Assembly (NCBI RefSeq): GCF_004349245.1
Contig: NZ_SMLC01000005.1
Location: 1-64,000 of the forward strand
DNA length: 64,000 bases
Reading direction: 5' to 3'
From: Actinomadura sp. 6K520
Lineage (GTDB): Bacteria; Actinomycetota; Actinomycetes; Streptosporangiales; Streptosporangiaceae
Below, in pieces: positions 50,826 through 60,429 of this stretch (position 1 is its first letter; each line of letters starts with the position of its first letter). Position numbers and translations under genes: made by a program. A model generated the notes under the pieces. That model saw only the letters and a list, made by a program, of their open reading frames with translations. It was not told where the DNA came from and made no database searches.

Positions 50826-51445
50826 GAGGCGGGCCAGGCGTCGGCGAGCATCTGCCGGGTGTCGCGCAGCAACTGCGGCAGCACCTTGGTGCGCCCGACC
50901 ACCGGCATGAAGTTGGTGTCGCCGCCCCAGCGGGGGACGACGTGCTGGTGCAGGTGGGCCGCGATCCCGGCGCCGGCGACCAGCCCGAGGTTCATCCCGA
51001 CGTTGAAGCCCTGCGCGCCGCTGCACTTGCGCAGCGCCGTGAGGGCGCGCTGGGTGAACGTGGCCAGCTCCAGGTACTCCGCCTCGTCCAGATCGCCGTA
51101 GTCGGCGACGTGCCGGTACGGGACGACCATCAGGTGCCCGGAGTTGTACGGGTAGAGGTTCAGCACCGTGAACACCGACGTGCCGCGGGACACGACGAGC
51201 CCCTCCTCGTCTGGCATGCGCGGAATCTCGCAGAACGGGCAGCCGTCGTCCTCGCCCGCCCCCTTCGGCCTGCCCTCGCCCTTGATGTAGGCCATCCGGT
51301 GCGGGGTCCACAGCCGCTGGAAGTTGTCGGGCGTGCCGGCACCGCCCCTCTCCTCCTCGTAGCGGGGCGTGCGCTCGTTCCCCGTACCGGACGCGCCCTC
51401 GTCGCGCCCCTGCTGCACCACGGACTCCTCCGGCTCTGCGCTCAA
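50822..51445 (-). CDS. HIT-domain AP4A-type phosphorylase/hydrolase
   Basis: 207 residues. HIT triad in AAHLHQHVVPRWGGD, with a CPFC zinc pair (GEDDGCPFCEIP). The N-terminal about 55 residues are low in structure. It matches the HIT gene found next to pgsA in mycobacteria, where the enzyme splits diadenosine tetraphosphate. TTG 51445 has AAGGAGA about 9 bases upstream; the long frame upstream to 52228 is a shadow. Confidence 0.88.
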   Translation of the reverse strand: MSAEPEESVVQQGRDEGASGTGNERTPRYEEERGGAGTPDNFQRLWTPHRMAYIKGEGRPKGAGEDDGCPFCEIPRMPDEEGLVVSRGTSVFTVLNLYPYNSGHLMVVPYRHVADYGDLDEAEYLELATFTQRALTALRKCSGAQGFNVGMNLGLVAGAGIAAHLHQHVVPRWGGDTNFMPVVGRTKVLPQLLRDTRQMLADAWPAS

Positions 51446-51634
51446 GGCGGCGGTCTCCTTTTGTTCACGTCCTGACCAGCAGCATAGAGAGAGTTTCCCG
51501 GGGGCCCGCAGCCGGGATCCCGCCTCGCGGCCGGACGGCGCGGCCCGCGGGACGCGCCCGCAGGCGGCCCCTTGCGTGACGTCCCGCGGGTCCCTCCGAC
51601 ACCATGGTCCCGAACCGAACCGCAGGGAGCGATC

Positions 51635-52234
51635 ATGACCGGGCTCGACGAAGGCCGCACCGGGAACGGCGAGCCGGGGCCGGAGGCCGGATCCGCGCCG
51701 TTCTTCCCCGGGCCGGCCGCCCGCCGCGCGGCGCACTCGGCCGCCCACCGGCCCGCGGTGCCGCCGCCGGGGACGCCGCTGGGGACGCCGCTGGGGACGC
51801 CGCTGCCCGCGCCGCCCGCCGCCGGGGCGAACGCGGTGCCGATGACGCTGCGGGGATCGCCCTCCGACATCACCACCGGGGTGGAGGGACGCGTCACGAT
51901 CGCGGACGAGGTGATCGGGAAGATCGCCGCGCTGGCCGCGCTGGAGGTGGCCGGCGTCGCCGCCCTGATCGCCCGGCCCGGCCCGGCCGCCGAAGGCGGC
52001 GCAGGGCGCGACGGCACGGGGCGCGACGCCACGGGCGTCCACGTCGACCCGGACGAGGACGAGGTGACGCTCGACCTCGCCATCGCCGTCGAGTACGGCT
52101 GCGTGATCCGCGATGTGGCCGACGCGGTGAAGGCCAACGTGGCGAGGGTCGCGGGCCTGATGCTGGGGTCGCGGGTCACGGCGGTCAACGTGTCCGTCGG
52201 CGACGTCCGCAGGCCCGCCGGTCCGCACCGGTGA
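51635..52234 (+). CDS. Asp23/Gls24-family envelope-stress-like protein
   Basis: 199 residues. A disordered N-terminus with a Gly-Thr-Pro-Leu repeat is followed by an Asp23 domain (VTIADEVIGKIAALAALEVAGVAALI, then GVHVDPDEDEVTLDLAIAVEYG and VKANVARVAGLM). Family members associate with the membrane or alkaline-stress response; the role is not settled. ATG 51635 has AGGGAG upstream. Confidence 0.82.
   Translation: MTGLDEGRTGNGEPGPEAGSAPFFPGPAARRAAHSAAHRPAVPPPGTPLGTPLGTPLPAPPAAGANAVPMTLRGSPSDITTGVEGRVTIADEVIGKIAALAALEVAGVAALIARPGPAAEGGAGRDGTGRDATGVHVDPDEDEVTLDLAIAVEYGCVIRDVADAVKANVARVAGLMLGSRVTAVNVSVGDVRRPAGPHR
51769..51804 (+). repeat. three 12-bp tandem units inside the Asp23-like gene
   Basis: GGGGACGCCGCT occurs three times in a row (51769-51780, 51781-51792, 51793-51804) and encodes a GTPL repeat, a coding minisatellite likely to vary in number. 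Confidence 0.9.
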
Positions 52235-52274
52235 ACGCCGCGTCCCGCCGTGCTCCCGCCCCCGGCGGTCCGCG

Positions 52275-52883
52275 TCACGCGGCGCGGGCGTAGCACGTCT
52301 GCATGGACACCCCGACGGAGACGGTGGTGACCTTGACGCGCTCGACGAGGGCCGGCGAGACGCCCCGGAAGCGGAACGTGTGCGGGCGGCCGCCCGGGAC
52401 GGTGGTCTGCTGGGACTCCGGCGCCCGCCCGCGCAGCGCGAGCTCCGCCCGGATCGCTCCGCTGGAGGCCACGGTGATGACGACGTCGACGCCGGTTCCC
52501 GTGGCGCGGTAGTGGGCCGTGCCGTCCGGGCACCACGTCAGGCCGCCCGTGCCGCCCTGGCCGGGAAGCGGGGGCCCGCCGCCCGGGCCACCGCCGTCCG
52601 GTGACCCGCCCGGCGCCGGCCGGCCGCTCCCGTCCTGCTGGGGCGCGGAACCGGTCGGCGCCCCGGGAAGGACCGGGTCCCCCGGGACGCCGACCGGCCC
52701 GCCGGGCGAGGCGGCCGGACTCGGCGAGCCCTGGGCGCCGGCGCCGCCGGCGTCCTTCCCGTCGTCGACCAGCGGGATGAGCAGGACCACCACGGCGGCG
52801 GCCACCAGCAGCGTGGTGCCGCTGTAGCCGACGAGCCTGGCCATGATCGACCTGGGCCGCCGCACCGGTCTCCTGGACTTCAT
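52275..52883 (-). CDS. secreted or membrane-anchored hypothetical protein
   Basis: 202 residues. A basic N-terminus and one hydrophobic helix (VGYSGTTLLVAAAVVVLLIPLV) precede a Pro/Gly/Ser-rich linker (about 50-115) and a C-terminal beta-rich domain with three cysteines (LTWCPDG..., MQTCYARAA). It sits 15 bases upstream of the thrS stop. No family is recognised; it may be an envelope protein. Confidence 0.65.
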   Translation of the reverse strand: MKSRRPVRRPRSIMARLVGYSGTTLLVAAAVVVLLIPLVDDGKDAGGAGAQGSPSPAASPGGPVGVPGDPVLPGAPTGSAPQQDGSGRPAPGGSPDGGGPGGGPPLPGQGGTGGLTWCPDGTAHYRATGTGVDVVITVASSGAIRAELALRGRAPESQQTTVPGGRPHTFRFRGVSPALVERVKVTTVSVGVSMQTCYARAA

Positions 52884-52898
52884 CTCCGCCGCTCCCGG

Positions 52899-54884
52899 TC
52901 AGATCTGGACGCGGGCCTCGATCGCCTTGACGATCTCCTCGACCGCCTCGGCGATCGGGATGCCGTTCTTCTGCTCGCCGCCGCGGTACCGGAACGACAC
53001 CGCGTCCTTGGCGACGTCGTCGTCCCCCGCGAGCAGCATGTAGGGGATCTTCTGCTTCTGCGCGTTGCGGATCTTCTTCTGCATCCGGTCGGCGGAGGTG
53101 TCGACCTCGACGCGGACGCCGCGTTCGCGGAGCAGCGCGGCGACCTTGTCCAGGTGCGGGACGTGCGCGTCCGCGATGGGGATGCCGACGGCCTGGACCG
53201 GCGCCAGCCACGGCGGCATCGCGCCCGCGTAGTGCTCCAGCAGCACGCCGAAGAACCGCTCGATCGACCCGAACAGCGCCCGGTGGATCATGACGGGGCG
53301 CTGCCGGCTCCCGTCGGCGGCCTGGTACTCCAGCTCGAAGCGCTTGGGCTGGTTGAAGTCGACCTGGATGGTGGACAGCTGCCAGGTGCGGCCGATGGCG
53401 TCCCTGGCCTGCACGGAGATCTTCGGGCCGTAGAACGCCGCGCCGCCCGGGTCGGCGACGAGGTCGAGCCCGGACTCGTCCGCGGCCCTGCGCAGCGCCT
53501 CGGTCGCCTCCGCCCAGTCGGCGGCGTCCCCGATGAACTTCGGCGAGTCGTCGCGGGTGGACAGCTCCAGGTAGAACTCGCTGAGCCCGTAGTCGCGCAG
53601 CAGGTCGAGGACGAAGCCGAGCAGGTTCTTGAGCTCGTCGCCCATCTGCTCCTTGGTGCAGTAGATGTGCGCGTCGTCCTGGGTCATCCCGCGGACGCGG
53701 GTGAGGCCGTGCACCACGCCCGACTTCTCGAACCGGTACACCGAGCCGAACTCGAACAGCCGCAGCGGCAGCTCCCGGTAGGACCGCCCGCGCGCCCCGA
53801 AGATCAGGTTGTGCATGGGGCAGTTCATCGGCTTGAGGTAGTAGTCGCCGCCGTCGACCTCCATCGGCGGGAACATGTCGTCCTTGTACCAGCCGAGGTG
53901 CCCGGAGACCTCGAACAAGTCGCCCTTGGTGATGTGCGGGGTGTTGACGAACTCGTACCCGCCCTCCTCGTGGCGCCTGCGGGAGTAGTCCTCCATCACG
54001 CGGCGGACGACGCCGCCCTTGGGGTGGAAGACGGCGAGGCCGCTGCCGATCTCGCTCGGGAACGAGAACAGGTCGAGCTCGGCGCCGAGCCGCCGGTGGT
54101 CGCGCTTCTCGGCCTCCTCCAGGAACCTCAGGTACTCGTCCTGCCTGTCCCTGGACTCCCAGGCGGTGCCGTAGATCCGCTGGAGCTGCGGGTTCTGTTC
54201 GCTGCCGCGCCAGTACGCGCCGCCGGTGCGCATGAGCTTGAACGCCGGGATGACGCGGGTGGACGGCAGGTGCGGGCCGCGGCACAGGTCCTTCCAGCGC
54301 AGCTCGCCGGACTTGGCGTCGAGGTTGTCGTAGATGGTCAGCTCGCCGCCGCCGACCTCGACGTCCGCGCCCTCGGCCGCCTCCTCGGCGGACCCGGCGC
54401 CCTTGAGGCCGATCAGTTCCAGCTTGTACGGCTCGCCGGCCAGTTCGGCGCGCGCGTCGTCGTCGGAGACGGGCCGCCGGGCGAACCGCTGCCCCTGCTT
54501 GACGATCTCCCGCATCCGCTTCTCGATGCGCTTGAGGTCGTCGGGGGTGAAGGGCTCGGCGACGTCGAAGTCGTAGTAGAAGCCGTTCTCCACCGGCGGG
54601 CCGATGCCGAGCTTCGCCTCGGGGAACAGGTCCTGGACGGCCTGCGCCAGCACGTGCGCGGCGGAGTGCCGCATGATCGCCCGGCCGTCGTCGGAGCCGA
54701 TCTCGACGGGTTCGACGGCGTCCCCTTCGCGCAGCTCGCCGGCGAGGTCGCGCAGCTCGCCGTTCACCCGTGCCGCGATCACGGTGCGGCCGTCGGCGGC
54801 GAGGGCCTGACCCGCGGTGGTGCCCGCCGGCACCGCCCGCTCGCTCCCGTCGAGGGTGATGCGCAGCTCCGACACGGTGGACAC
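52899..54884 (-). CDS. thrS: threonine--tRNA ligase
   Basis: 661 residues. TGS domain (about 5-60), the editing domain with [17 protein letters not shown] (HxxxH), class II core (motif 2 [22 protein letters not shown]) with the Cys of [18 protein letters not shown], and the C-terminal anticodon domain. GTG 54884 has GAGGAG five bases upstream. The start at 54983 in the longest frame lacks a ribosome site. The 304-base region upstream holds structured elements (see 55040-55149). Confidence 0.95.
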   Translation of the reverse strand: MSTVSELRITLDGSERAVPAGTTAGQALAADGRTVIAARVNGELRDLAGELREGDAVEPVEIGSDDGRAIMRHSAAHVLAQAVQDLFPEAKLGIGPPVENGFYYDFDVAEPFTPDDLKRIEKRMREIVKQGQRFARRPVSDDDARAELAGEPYKLELIGLKGAGSAEEAAEGADVEVGGGELTIYDNLDAKSGELRWKDLCRGPHLPSTRVIPAFKLMRTGGAYWRGSEQNPQLQRIYGTAWESRDRQDEYLRFLEEAEKRDHRRLGAELDLFSFPSEIGSGLAVFHPKGGVVRRVMEDYSRRRHEEGGYEFVNTPHITKGDLFEVSGHLGWYKDDMFPPMEVDGGDYYLKPMNCPMHNLIFGARGRSYRELPLRLFEFGSVYRFEKSGVVHGLTRVRGMTQDDAHIYCTKEQMGDELKNLLGFVLDLLRDYGLSEFYLELSTRDDSPKFIGDAADWAEATEALRRAADESGLDLVADPGGAAFYGPKISVQARDAIGRTWQLSTIQVDFNQPKRFELEYQAADGSRQRPVMIHRALFGSIERFFGVLLEHYAGAMPPWLAPVQAVGIPIADAHVPHLDKVAALLRERGVRVEVDTSADRMQKKIRNAQKQKIPYMLLAGDDDVAKDAVSFRYRGGEQKNGIPIAEAVEEIVKAIEARVQI

Positions 54885-55039
54885 GGGTACTCCTCGCAGT
54901 ATTCGGTCAGGACTCGATGGGCTGGGATCAGCGGTTTCCGATGCTATCGACTCGGGGTGTCCTCCGGACGCATCCTGCTTCATCGGCCGCTCCTCTCGTC
55001 AGGGAGGGCCCGGACCGGTCCCGGAACGCGGCCTGACAT

Positions 55040-55077
55040 GCGGCAGGGCCCCGGGATCGCTCCCGGGGCCCTGCCGC
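55040..55077 (-). terminator. 17-bp perfect hairpin upstream of thrS
   Basis: Bases 55040-55056 pair without mismatch with 55061-55077 around a TCGC loop. On the minus strand it follows the sugar transporter gene, so it is most simply its terminator, but it is also within about 200 bases of the thrS start. Confidence 0.6.
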
Positions 55078-55093
55078 GTGCAATGTTCAGGAC

Positions 55094-55149
55094 ATGCCGC
55101 GATCGCGCCGGGAGTGACCCGGCGTCGTCGTTTCGAAGACGTGCGGCAT
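55094..55149. ncRNA. compact three-way-junction RNA element (tRNA-like)
   Basis: ATGCCGC (55094-55100) pairs 7 of 7 with GCGGCAT (55143-55149). Inside are a 6-bp hairpin GCCGGG-N5-CCCGGC (55107-55123) and a 4-bp hairpin with TTCGAA in its loop (55126-55141). The size and T-loop-like TTCGAA recall a tRNA without a D-arm. Transcription is not shown. It could be part of the transporter terminator or a thrS leader signal. Confidence 0.3.
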
Positions 55150-55188
55150 ACGACCATGCTATTCGACCGGCGCGGGGTCTCGCACGGT

Positions 55189-56652
55189 TTACGCGCGGGC
55201 CCTCGGCGCGGTGAGCGCGTCCATGTCCTCCAGTTCGCGTCCCTTGGTCTCGGGCACGGCCCGGAGGACGAAGATGATCGCCAGCACGGAGAACGCGGTG
55301 TACATCCCGTAGGCGAGGCCGAGGGACACGCCCGAGACGGCGGGGAACGTGGTGGTGATCACGAAGTTGGCGAGCCACTGCGCGGAGGCGGCGACGGCGA
55401 GGGCGGAGGCGCGGATGAAGTTGTTGAACATCTCGCCGAGCATCACCCACACGACCGGTCCCCACGTCGCGGCGAACGAGGCGACGAACGTGTTGGCGGC
55501 CACCAGCGCGATCGGGCCGGCGACGTCGCCGAGGGCGGGCTCGCCGTCCACGACGGGCGCCGTGGCGAAGCAGACGGCGAGGGTGCCGAGGGAGACCGCC
55601 ATGCCGGCCGCGCCGCCGAGCAGCAGGGGGCGCCGCCCGATCCGGTCGATGAGCGCGATCGCGACCAGCGTGAACATGACGTTGACCAGCGAGTTGATCA
55701 CCGAGGTGAGCATCGCGTCGCCCTCGGAGAACCCGACCGACTGCCAGAGCGAGGTCGAGTAGTAGAAGATCACGTTGATGCCGACGAACTGCTGGAACAC
55801 CGACAGCAGGAGCCCGACCCAGACGATCGGCAGCAGGCCGAGCCGGGGGCCGCGCAGGTCGCCCAGGCGTACCGGGCGGTCCTCGGCGAGGGAGCGGGAG
55901 ATCTCCTCGACCTTGGCGTCCACCTCGGCGGGGTCCATGACCCGCCGCAGCACTTCCCGGGCCCGCTCCGGCTGCCGCTTCTTCACCAGGTAGCGGGGCG
56001 ACTCGGGGATGACCAGGGCGATCACGCCGTACAGGGCGGCGGGGACCAGCTCGCTGGCGAACATCCACCGCCAGGCGGTGCCGCCCAGGGGGAACTCACC
56101 GGAGGCGCCGCCGTCGGACACGCGGGCGATAAAGTAGTCGGCGACCAGGGCCGCGAAGATGCCGAGGACGATCGCCATCTGCTGCAGCGACCCGAGCCGC
56201 CCGCGCATCCGGGCGGGGGCGATCTCGGCGATGTAGGCGGGCGCGATCACCGACGCCGCGCCGATCGCCAGCCCGCCGACCAGCCGCCAGACGATGAGGT
56301 CGACCGCGCCGAAGGCGAGGGCGGAGCCGAGCCCGCTGAGCACGAACAGCGCCGACGCGATCAGCATCACCCGGACGCGGCCGATGCGGTCGCCGAGCGG
56401 CCCGGCGAACCACGCGCCGGCGGCGCAGCCGAGCAGCGCCGACGACACGACGAACCCGACGACGAAGGCGCTGAGCCCGAAATCCCCCTCGATCGCGTCG
56501 ACCGCTCCGTTGATCACCGAGGAGTCGAAGCCGAACAGGAAACCGCCGAGGGCGGCGGCGGCCGCGAGGAGGACGGCGACGGCGGTCGGGCCGGCGGGAC
56601 CGTTCCCCGACGGGTCGCCCTGGGGGTGCGTGATCCCACCGGATGTGGTCAT
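55189..56652 (-). CDS. MFS sugar porter family transporter
   Basis: 487 residues, twelve hydrophobic segments. Sugar-porter signatures are present: FLFGFDSSVING at the first helix, PLGDRIGRVRVML, WRLVGGLAIGAASVIAPAYIAE, PESPRYLVKK and the C-terminal VPETKGRELEDM. It probably imports a hexose or related sugar by proton symport. No sugar-catabolic gene is adjacent. ATG at 56652 matches the family N-terminus; the frame further upstream is a shadow of the methyltransferase. Confidence 0.92.
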   Translation of the reverse strand: MTTSGGITHPQGDPSGNGPAGPTAVAVLLAAAAALGGFLFGFDSSVINGAVDAIEGDFGLSAFVVGFVVSSALLGCAAGAWFAGPLGDRIGRVRVMLIASALFVLSGLGSALAFGAVDLIVWRLVGGLAIGAASVIAPAYIAEIAPARMRGRLGSLQQMAIVLGIFAALVADYFIARVSDGGASGEFPLGGTAWRWMFASELVPAALYGVIALVIPESPRYLVKKRQPERAREVLRRVMDPAEVDAKVEEISRSLAEDRPVRLGDLRGPRLGLLPIVWVGLLLSVFQQFVGINVIFYYSTSLWQSVGFSEGDAMLTSVINSLVNVMFTLVAIALIDRIGRRPLLLGGAAGMAVSLGTLAVCFATAPVVDGEPALGDVAGPIALVAANTFVASFAATWGPVVWVMLGEMFNNFIRASALAVAASAQWLANFVITTTFPAVSGVSLGLAYGMYTAFSVLAIIFVLRAVPETKGRELEDMDALTAPRARA

Positions 56653-56708
56653 GCCCCTCAGCTTCCCGGGAGGGAAGGGCTTATGCGGTTCCGCGGCCGC
56701 GCAGTGGA

Positions 56709-57338
56709 TCAGTCGCGGACGGCGATGCCGATGACGTGCGGCGACGCCGGGTTGCCGCGGGTCTCCGGGAACTCGAAGCGCCGCTCGGTCCGTACGGTGA
56801 AGCCGGATCCGGCGATCCACTCGTCCGTCCGGCGGGACACGTGGCACCCGCCGGCGAGGAACGGCCACACCACGTCGGTCCAGCGCTGGAACCGCACCTT
56901 CCCCGGCGTGCTCCCGCGGACGTGCTCGTAGTAGCGCAGCTCGCCGCCGGGCCGCAGGACGCGCCGCAGCTCGGCCAGGACGCGGACCGGGTCGCGCACC
57001 GAGCACAGCACGAGCGAGGCCACCGCCACGTCGAAGGACGCGTCGTCGGCGTCGAGGTCCTCGGCGACGCCGGGCCGCACGGTGACGGGGACGGGCGCGC
57101 GGGCGGCGAGCGCGGCGGCCTTGGCGCGCAGCCGCGGCTCGGGTTCGACCGCGACGACCTCGGTGACCTCCGGCGGGTAGTGCGCGAAGTTGGCCCCGTA
57201 TCCGGCGCCCACCTCCAGTACGCGCCCGGACGTCCCGGCGAGCAGCTCGGCGCGGTGCTCGGACCCGCCGGCCCGGGCGGTGGCGGCGTCCAGCCGCGGG
57301 TAGAGCCGGGCGAAGATCGGATGCCTCAGGTCGGTCAT
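56709..57338 (-). CDS. class I SAM-dependent methyltransferase
   Basis: 209 residues. Motif I is VLEVGAGYGANFAHYP, followed by VVAVEPEP and the LxPGG motif RRVLRPGGELRYYEH. The substrate may be a small molecule or lipid quinone; the YYEHV motif and overall length recall UbiE-type small-molecule enzymes. ATG 57338 is preferred over TTG 57341. Confidence 0.85.
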   Translation of the reverse strand: MTDLRHPIFARLYPRLDAATARAGGSEHRAELLAGTSGRVLEVGAGYGANFAHYPPEVTEVVAVEPEPRLRAKAAALAARAPVPVTVRPGVAEDLDADDASFDVAVASLVLCSVRDPVRVLAELRRVLRPGGELRYYEHVRGSTPGKVRFQRWTDVVWPFLAGGCHVSRRTDEWIAGSGFTVRTERRFEFPETRGNPASPHVIGIAVRD

Positions 57339-57481
57339 CAACGCAGTGTCCGTCGCCCCGGGCGATCACCGCAAGATCGCCGCGCGGCGGGCGGCGCCGG
57401 GCTGATACCAGCGGGCCGGGCCGAATCTCCCCCGCCGGGGTCAGGCGGTCCGTCCCCGGCGGGTTCTAGGCTCCGAGTCAA

Positions 57482-58735
57482 ATGAACGAACCAGACCGCT
57501 TCGCGCCGGGTGGCCGCCCCCGGCTGCTCGCCGGCGTCCGCTCGGCTCTCCTGCCCGGCGGGGACGACCCGGCCGTCACCCTGCTGCCCGGGCACAAGGC
57601 GCTGCGCATCCCGATCCTGCTGCTCCTGCTCGGGCTGACGATCGGCTTCACGGCCGGGTCCATCGCGATCTCCATCACGCAGGACGGCGTCGCCACGAGT
57701 CTCGCCTGGCCGCTGGGCGTGCTGCAGGCGACACCGCTGATGTTCGCGGCGCGCTGGCCGCTCGCCGCGTGGCGGGCCGCCGCGGCGGGCCTGCTCCTGA
57801 TGGTCTTCGTCCGGCACGGGGAGGGCTTCATGCCCTGGCCGGTCACCGCGATCCTCGCCCTGGTCGTCATCCTGTTCTTCACCGGCGTCGGCACCGACCG
57901 GCAGACCACCCTCGGCGTCGGCGCCGTGACCATCACCGGGGTGCTGCTGCCCGCCGTGCTGTTCGGCATGCCCGGCTGGTTCGCCATGATCCTCGCCGGG
58001 CTCGCGGCGCTCGCGCTGACCTTCGGCGACGCGGTCGGCGGGCGGCACTCGGCCGTGGAGGAGCTGCGCAGGCGCGAGGAGCAGCACCGGCAGGACCTGG
58101 CGCGGCAGGCGGTGCTGGAGGAGCGCGCCCGCATCGCCCGCGAGCTGCACGACGTGGTGGCGCACCACATGTCGGTGATCGCGATGCAGGCGGAGGCCGC
58201 TCCCTACAAGATCCCGGACCTGCCGGACGCGGCGCGGCAGACGTTCGGGGTGGTGCGGGACGCCGCGCGGGAGGCCCTCACCGAGACGCGCCGCGTCGTG
58301 GGCCTGCTGCGCTCCGACGGCGACGACGCCGAGCGCACCCCGCAGCCGGGCCTGGAGCGGCTGGACGACCTGGTCGGCGCGGCCCGCCGGTCCGGGCTGT
58401 CGGTCGCGGTCGTCATCACCGGGGTGCCGCGGCCGCTGGACGCGGGCGTCGACCTGTCGGCGTACCGGATCGTCCAGGAGTCGCTGAGCAACGCGTCCCG
58501 GTACGCGCCGGGGTCCCGCGTCCACATCGAGGTCAGGTACGGCCCCGGGACGCTGGCGGTCTCGGTCGCCGACGACGGTGCCCGCAGCACGCCGGAGGAG
58601 TCGCAGGGCGGCGGGCACGGGCTCGTGGGGATGCGTGAGCGCGTGACGATGCTCGGCGGCGGGCTGACCGCCGGCCCGCGGGAGGGCGGCGGCTGGTCGG
58701 TCGTCGCCGAACTGCCCTACGGCGCCCCGGCCTGA
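57482..58735 (+). CDS. DesK/NarX-type sensor histidine kinase
   Basis: 417 residues. Four to six N-terminal membrane segments (about 42-65, 80-110, 120-137, 143-165, 167-185) form the sensor, with little outside the membrane, as in membrane-fluidity or cell-wall sensors. A HisKA_3 motif follows (ARIARELHDVVAHHMSVIAMQ, His223), then a compact ATPase (GGGHGLVGMRERV). It pairs with the LuxR-type regulator 24 bases downstream. The stimulus is unknown. Confidence 0.92.
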   Translation: MNEPDRFAPGGRPRLLAGVRSALLPGGDDPAVTLLPGHKALRIPILLLLLGLTIGFTAGSIAISITQDGVATSLAWPLGVLQATPLMFAARWPLAAWRAAAAGLLLMVFVRHGEGFMPWPVTAILALVVILFFTGVGTDRQTTLGVGAVTITGVLLPAVLFGMPGWFAMILAGLAALALTFGDAVGGRHSAVEELRRREEQHRQDLARQAVLEERARIARELHDVVAHHMSVIAMQAEAAPYKIPDLPDAARQTFGVVRDAAREALTETRRVVGLLRSDGDDAERTPQPGLERLDDLVGAARRSGLSVAVVITGVPRPLDAGVDLSAYRIVQESLSNASRYAPGSRVHIEVRYGPGTLAVSVADDGARSTPEESQGGGHGLVGMRERVTMLGGGLTAGPREGGGWSVVAELPYGAPA

Positions 58736-58759
58736 TCTTCGGGCCCGTAGGGTGTTGCC

Positions 58760-59434
58760 GTGACGATTCGGGTGCTGATCGCCGACGACCAGGTCATGAT
58801 CCGCGACGGGCTCGCGGCGCTGCTGTCCTCCGACCCGGGGATCGAGGTGATCGGGCAGGCGGGCAACGGCCGCGAGGCGGTGGAGACGGCCCGCCGGCTC
58901 GACCCGGACGTGGTCGTGATGGACATCCGGATGCCGGAGATGGACGGGCTCGCCGCCACCGCCGAGCTGATCGGCGACCCGGCTCCGGACACCGAACCCG
59001 CCGACGTGCGGCCCAAGGTCCTCGTCCTGACCACGTTCGACCTGGACGAGTACGTCTACGAGGCGCTCGGCGCCGGGGCCAGCGGATTCCTGCTGAAGGA
59101 CGCCTCCGCCGCCGACCTGGTGAACGGCGTGCGGGTCGTCGCGTCCGGCGACGCGCTGCTCGCCCCGTCGATCACCCGCCGGCTGATCGGCGACTTCGCG
59201 CGCCGGCGGCGGCACCAGCGGCCCAGCCCGAACGCGACCGCGGGCCTGACGCCGCGCGAGCTGGACGTCCTGCGGCTCATCGCGCGCGGGCTGTCCAACG
59301 CCGAGATCGCCGCGGAGCTGGTGCTGGCCGAGCAGACGGTCAAGACGCACGTCGGGCACGTGCTGACCAAGCTCGCGCTGCGCGACCGCACGCAGGCCGT
59401 CGTGTACGCCTACGAGAACGGTCTCGTGGGCTGA
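58760..59434 (+). CDS. NarL/LuxR-family response regulator
   Basis: 224 residues. Receiver domain with Asp55 as the phosphorylation site (VVVMDIRMPEMDG) and Lys in GFLLKDAS. The C-terminal helix-turn-helix is LTPRELDVLRLIARGLSNAEIA. It starts at GTG 58760 and is co-transcribed with the kinase upstream. The receiver has a short insert (GDPAPDTEPADVRP) between beta-3 and beta-4. Confidence 0.93.
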   Translation: MTIRVLIADDQVMIRDGLAALLSSDPGIEVIGQAGNGREAVETARRLDPDVVVMDIRMPEMDGLAATAELIGDPAPDTEPADVRPKVLVLTTFDLDEYVYEALGAGASGFLLKDASAADLVNGVRVVASGDALLAPSITRRLIGDFARRRRHQRPSPNATAGLTPRELDVLRLIARGLSNAEIAAELVLAEQTVKTHVGHVLTKLALRDRTQAVVYAYENGLVG

Positions 59435-59449
59435 CCTCGGAAGGCCCGC

Positions 59450-60406
59450 TCAGCGGGCCGGATCGAGGACGAGCTTCCCGGTGGTGCGGCGGGCGCGCAG
59501 GTCCTCGTGGGCGCGCCTGGCCTCGGTGAGGCCGTACTCGCCGCCCCCGACGGCGCGGAGGCGTCCGTCCGCGACGAGGCCGAACAACTCGCCGAGGGCG
59601 GTCCGCATGACGTCCCCGGGGAGCTGGAAGACGTGCGCCAGCCACATGCCGGCGATCGTCGTGGAGTGGCTCATCAGCTTGGCGGGACGCACCGGCGACG
59701 GCTCCTTCCGCGACGCCATGCCGTAGAAGGCGAGGCGCCCGAACGGGGCCAGGGCGCGCAGGCTCTGGTCGGTGACGGTGCCGCCCGTCATCTCCAGGAC
59801 GGTGTCCACGCGCCGCCCGCCGTTGGCCTCGATGAGGGCGGCCTTGAGGTCGGGCTCGTCAGGGTCGATCGCGGCGTCGGCGCCGAGTTCGAGGGCGAGG
59901 TCGCGCTTGTCGGGCGACGAGGCGGTGGCGATGACGCGCCCCGCGCCCCATGCCTTGGCGAGCTGGACGGCGAGGCTGCCGACGCCGCCCGCGGCGGCGT
60001 GCACCACGACGGACTCCCCCGGCGCCAGGTGGACGCTGCGGCGCAGCAGCACCCACGCCGACGCCCCCTGGATGACCATGGCGAGGGCGGTGAGGTCGTC
60101 GATGCCCTCCGGGACGTCCCACGCGAGCGCCTCGGGCGCGACGGCCTTCTCGGCGTAGCCGCCGGTGCCGACGAGCGCGACGACGCGGCGGCCGTCCGCG
60201 GTCGTGCCGACGACCTCGCCGCCGGGGACCATCGGCAGCGTGGACTCCGCGAGGTAGCTGTTCTCGGCCTGGTGGGTGTCGGCGTAGTTGATCCCCGCCC
60301 GCGAGACGTCGATGAGCAGGTGGCCCGGCCCCGCCTCGGGGTCGGGCAGCTCGGTGACGGTGAGCACCTCGGGCCCGCCGAACTCGGTGATCTGTATGGC
60401 GCGCAT
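59450..60406 (-). CDS. quinone oxidoreductase / zinc-type alcohol dehydrogenase-like MDR
   Basis: 318 residues of the medium-chain reductase group. N-terminal MRAIQITEFGGPEVLTV, then GES-VVVHAAAGGVGSLAVQLAKAWGA, the NADPH fold. No zinc Cys/His set is seen, which points to the quinone oxidoreductase class. It is convergent with the response regulator gene (15 bases between stops) and is followed upstream by the SDR gene. Confidence 0.88.
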   Translation of the reverse strand: MRAIQITEFGGPEVLTVTELPDPEAGPGHLLIDVSRAGINYADTHQAENSYLAESTLPMVPGGEVVGTTADGRRVVALVGTGGYAEKAVAPEALAWDVPEGIDDLTALAMVIQGASAWVLLRRSVHLAPGESVVVHAAAGGVGSLAVQLAKAWGAGRVIATASSPDKRDLALELGADAAIDPDEPDLKAALIEANGGRRVDTVLEMTGGTVTDQSLRALAPFGRLAFYGMASRKEPSPVRPAKLMSHSTTIAGMWLAHVFQLPGDVMRTALGELFGLVADGRLRAVGGGEYGLTEARRAHEDLRARRTTGKLVLDPAR

Positions 60407-60429
60407 GGTTCTCCTGTCCGGTCGGTTGT

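Noticed and set aside
54885-55188. T-box riboswitch before thrS
   Set aside because: No T-box antiterminator consensus (GGUGGNACCGCG) or specifier loop was found.
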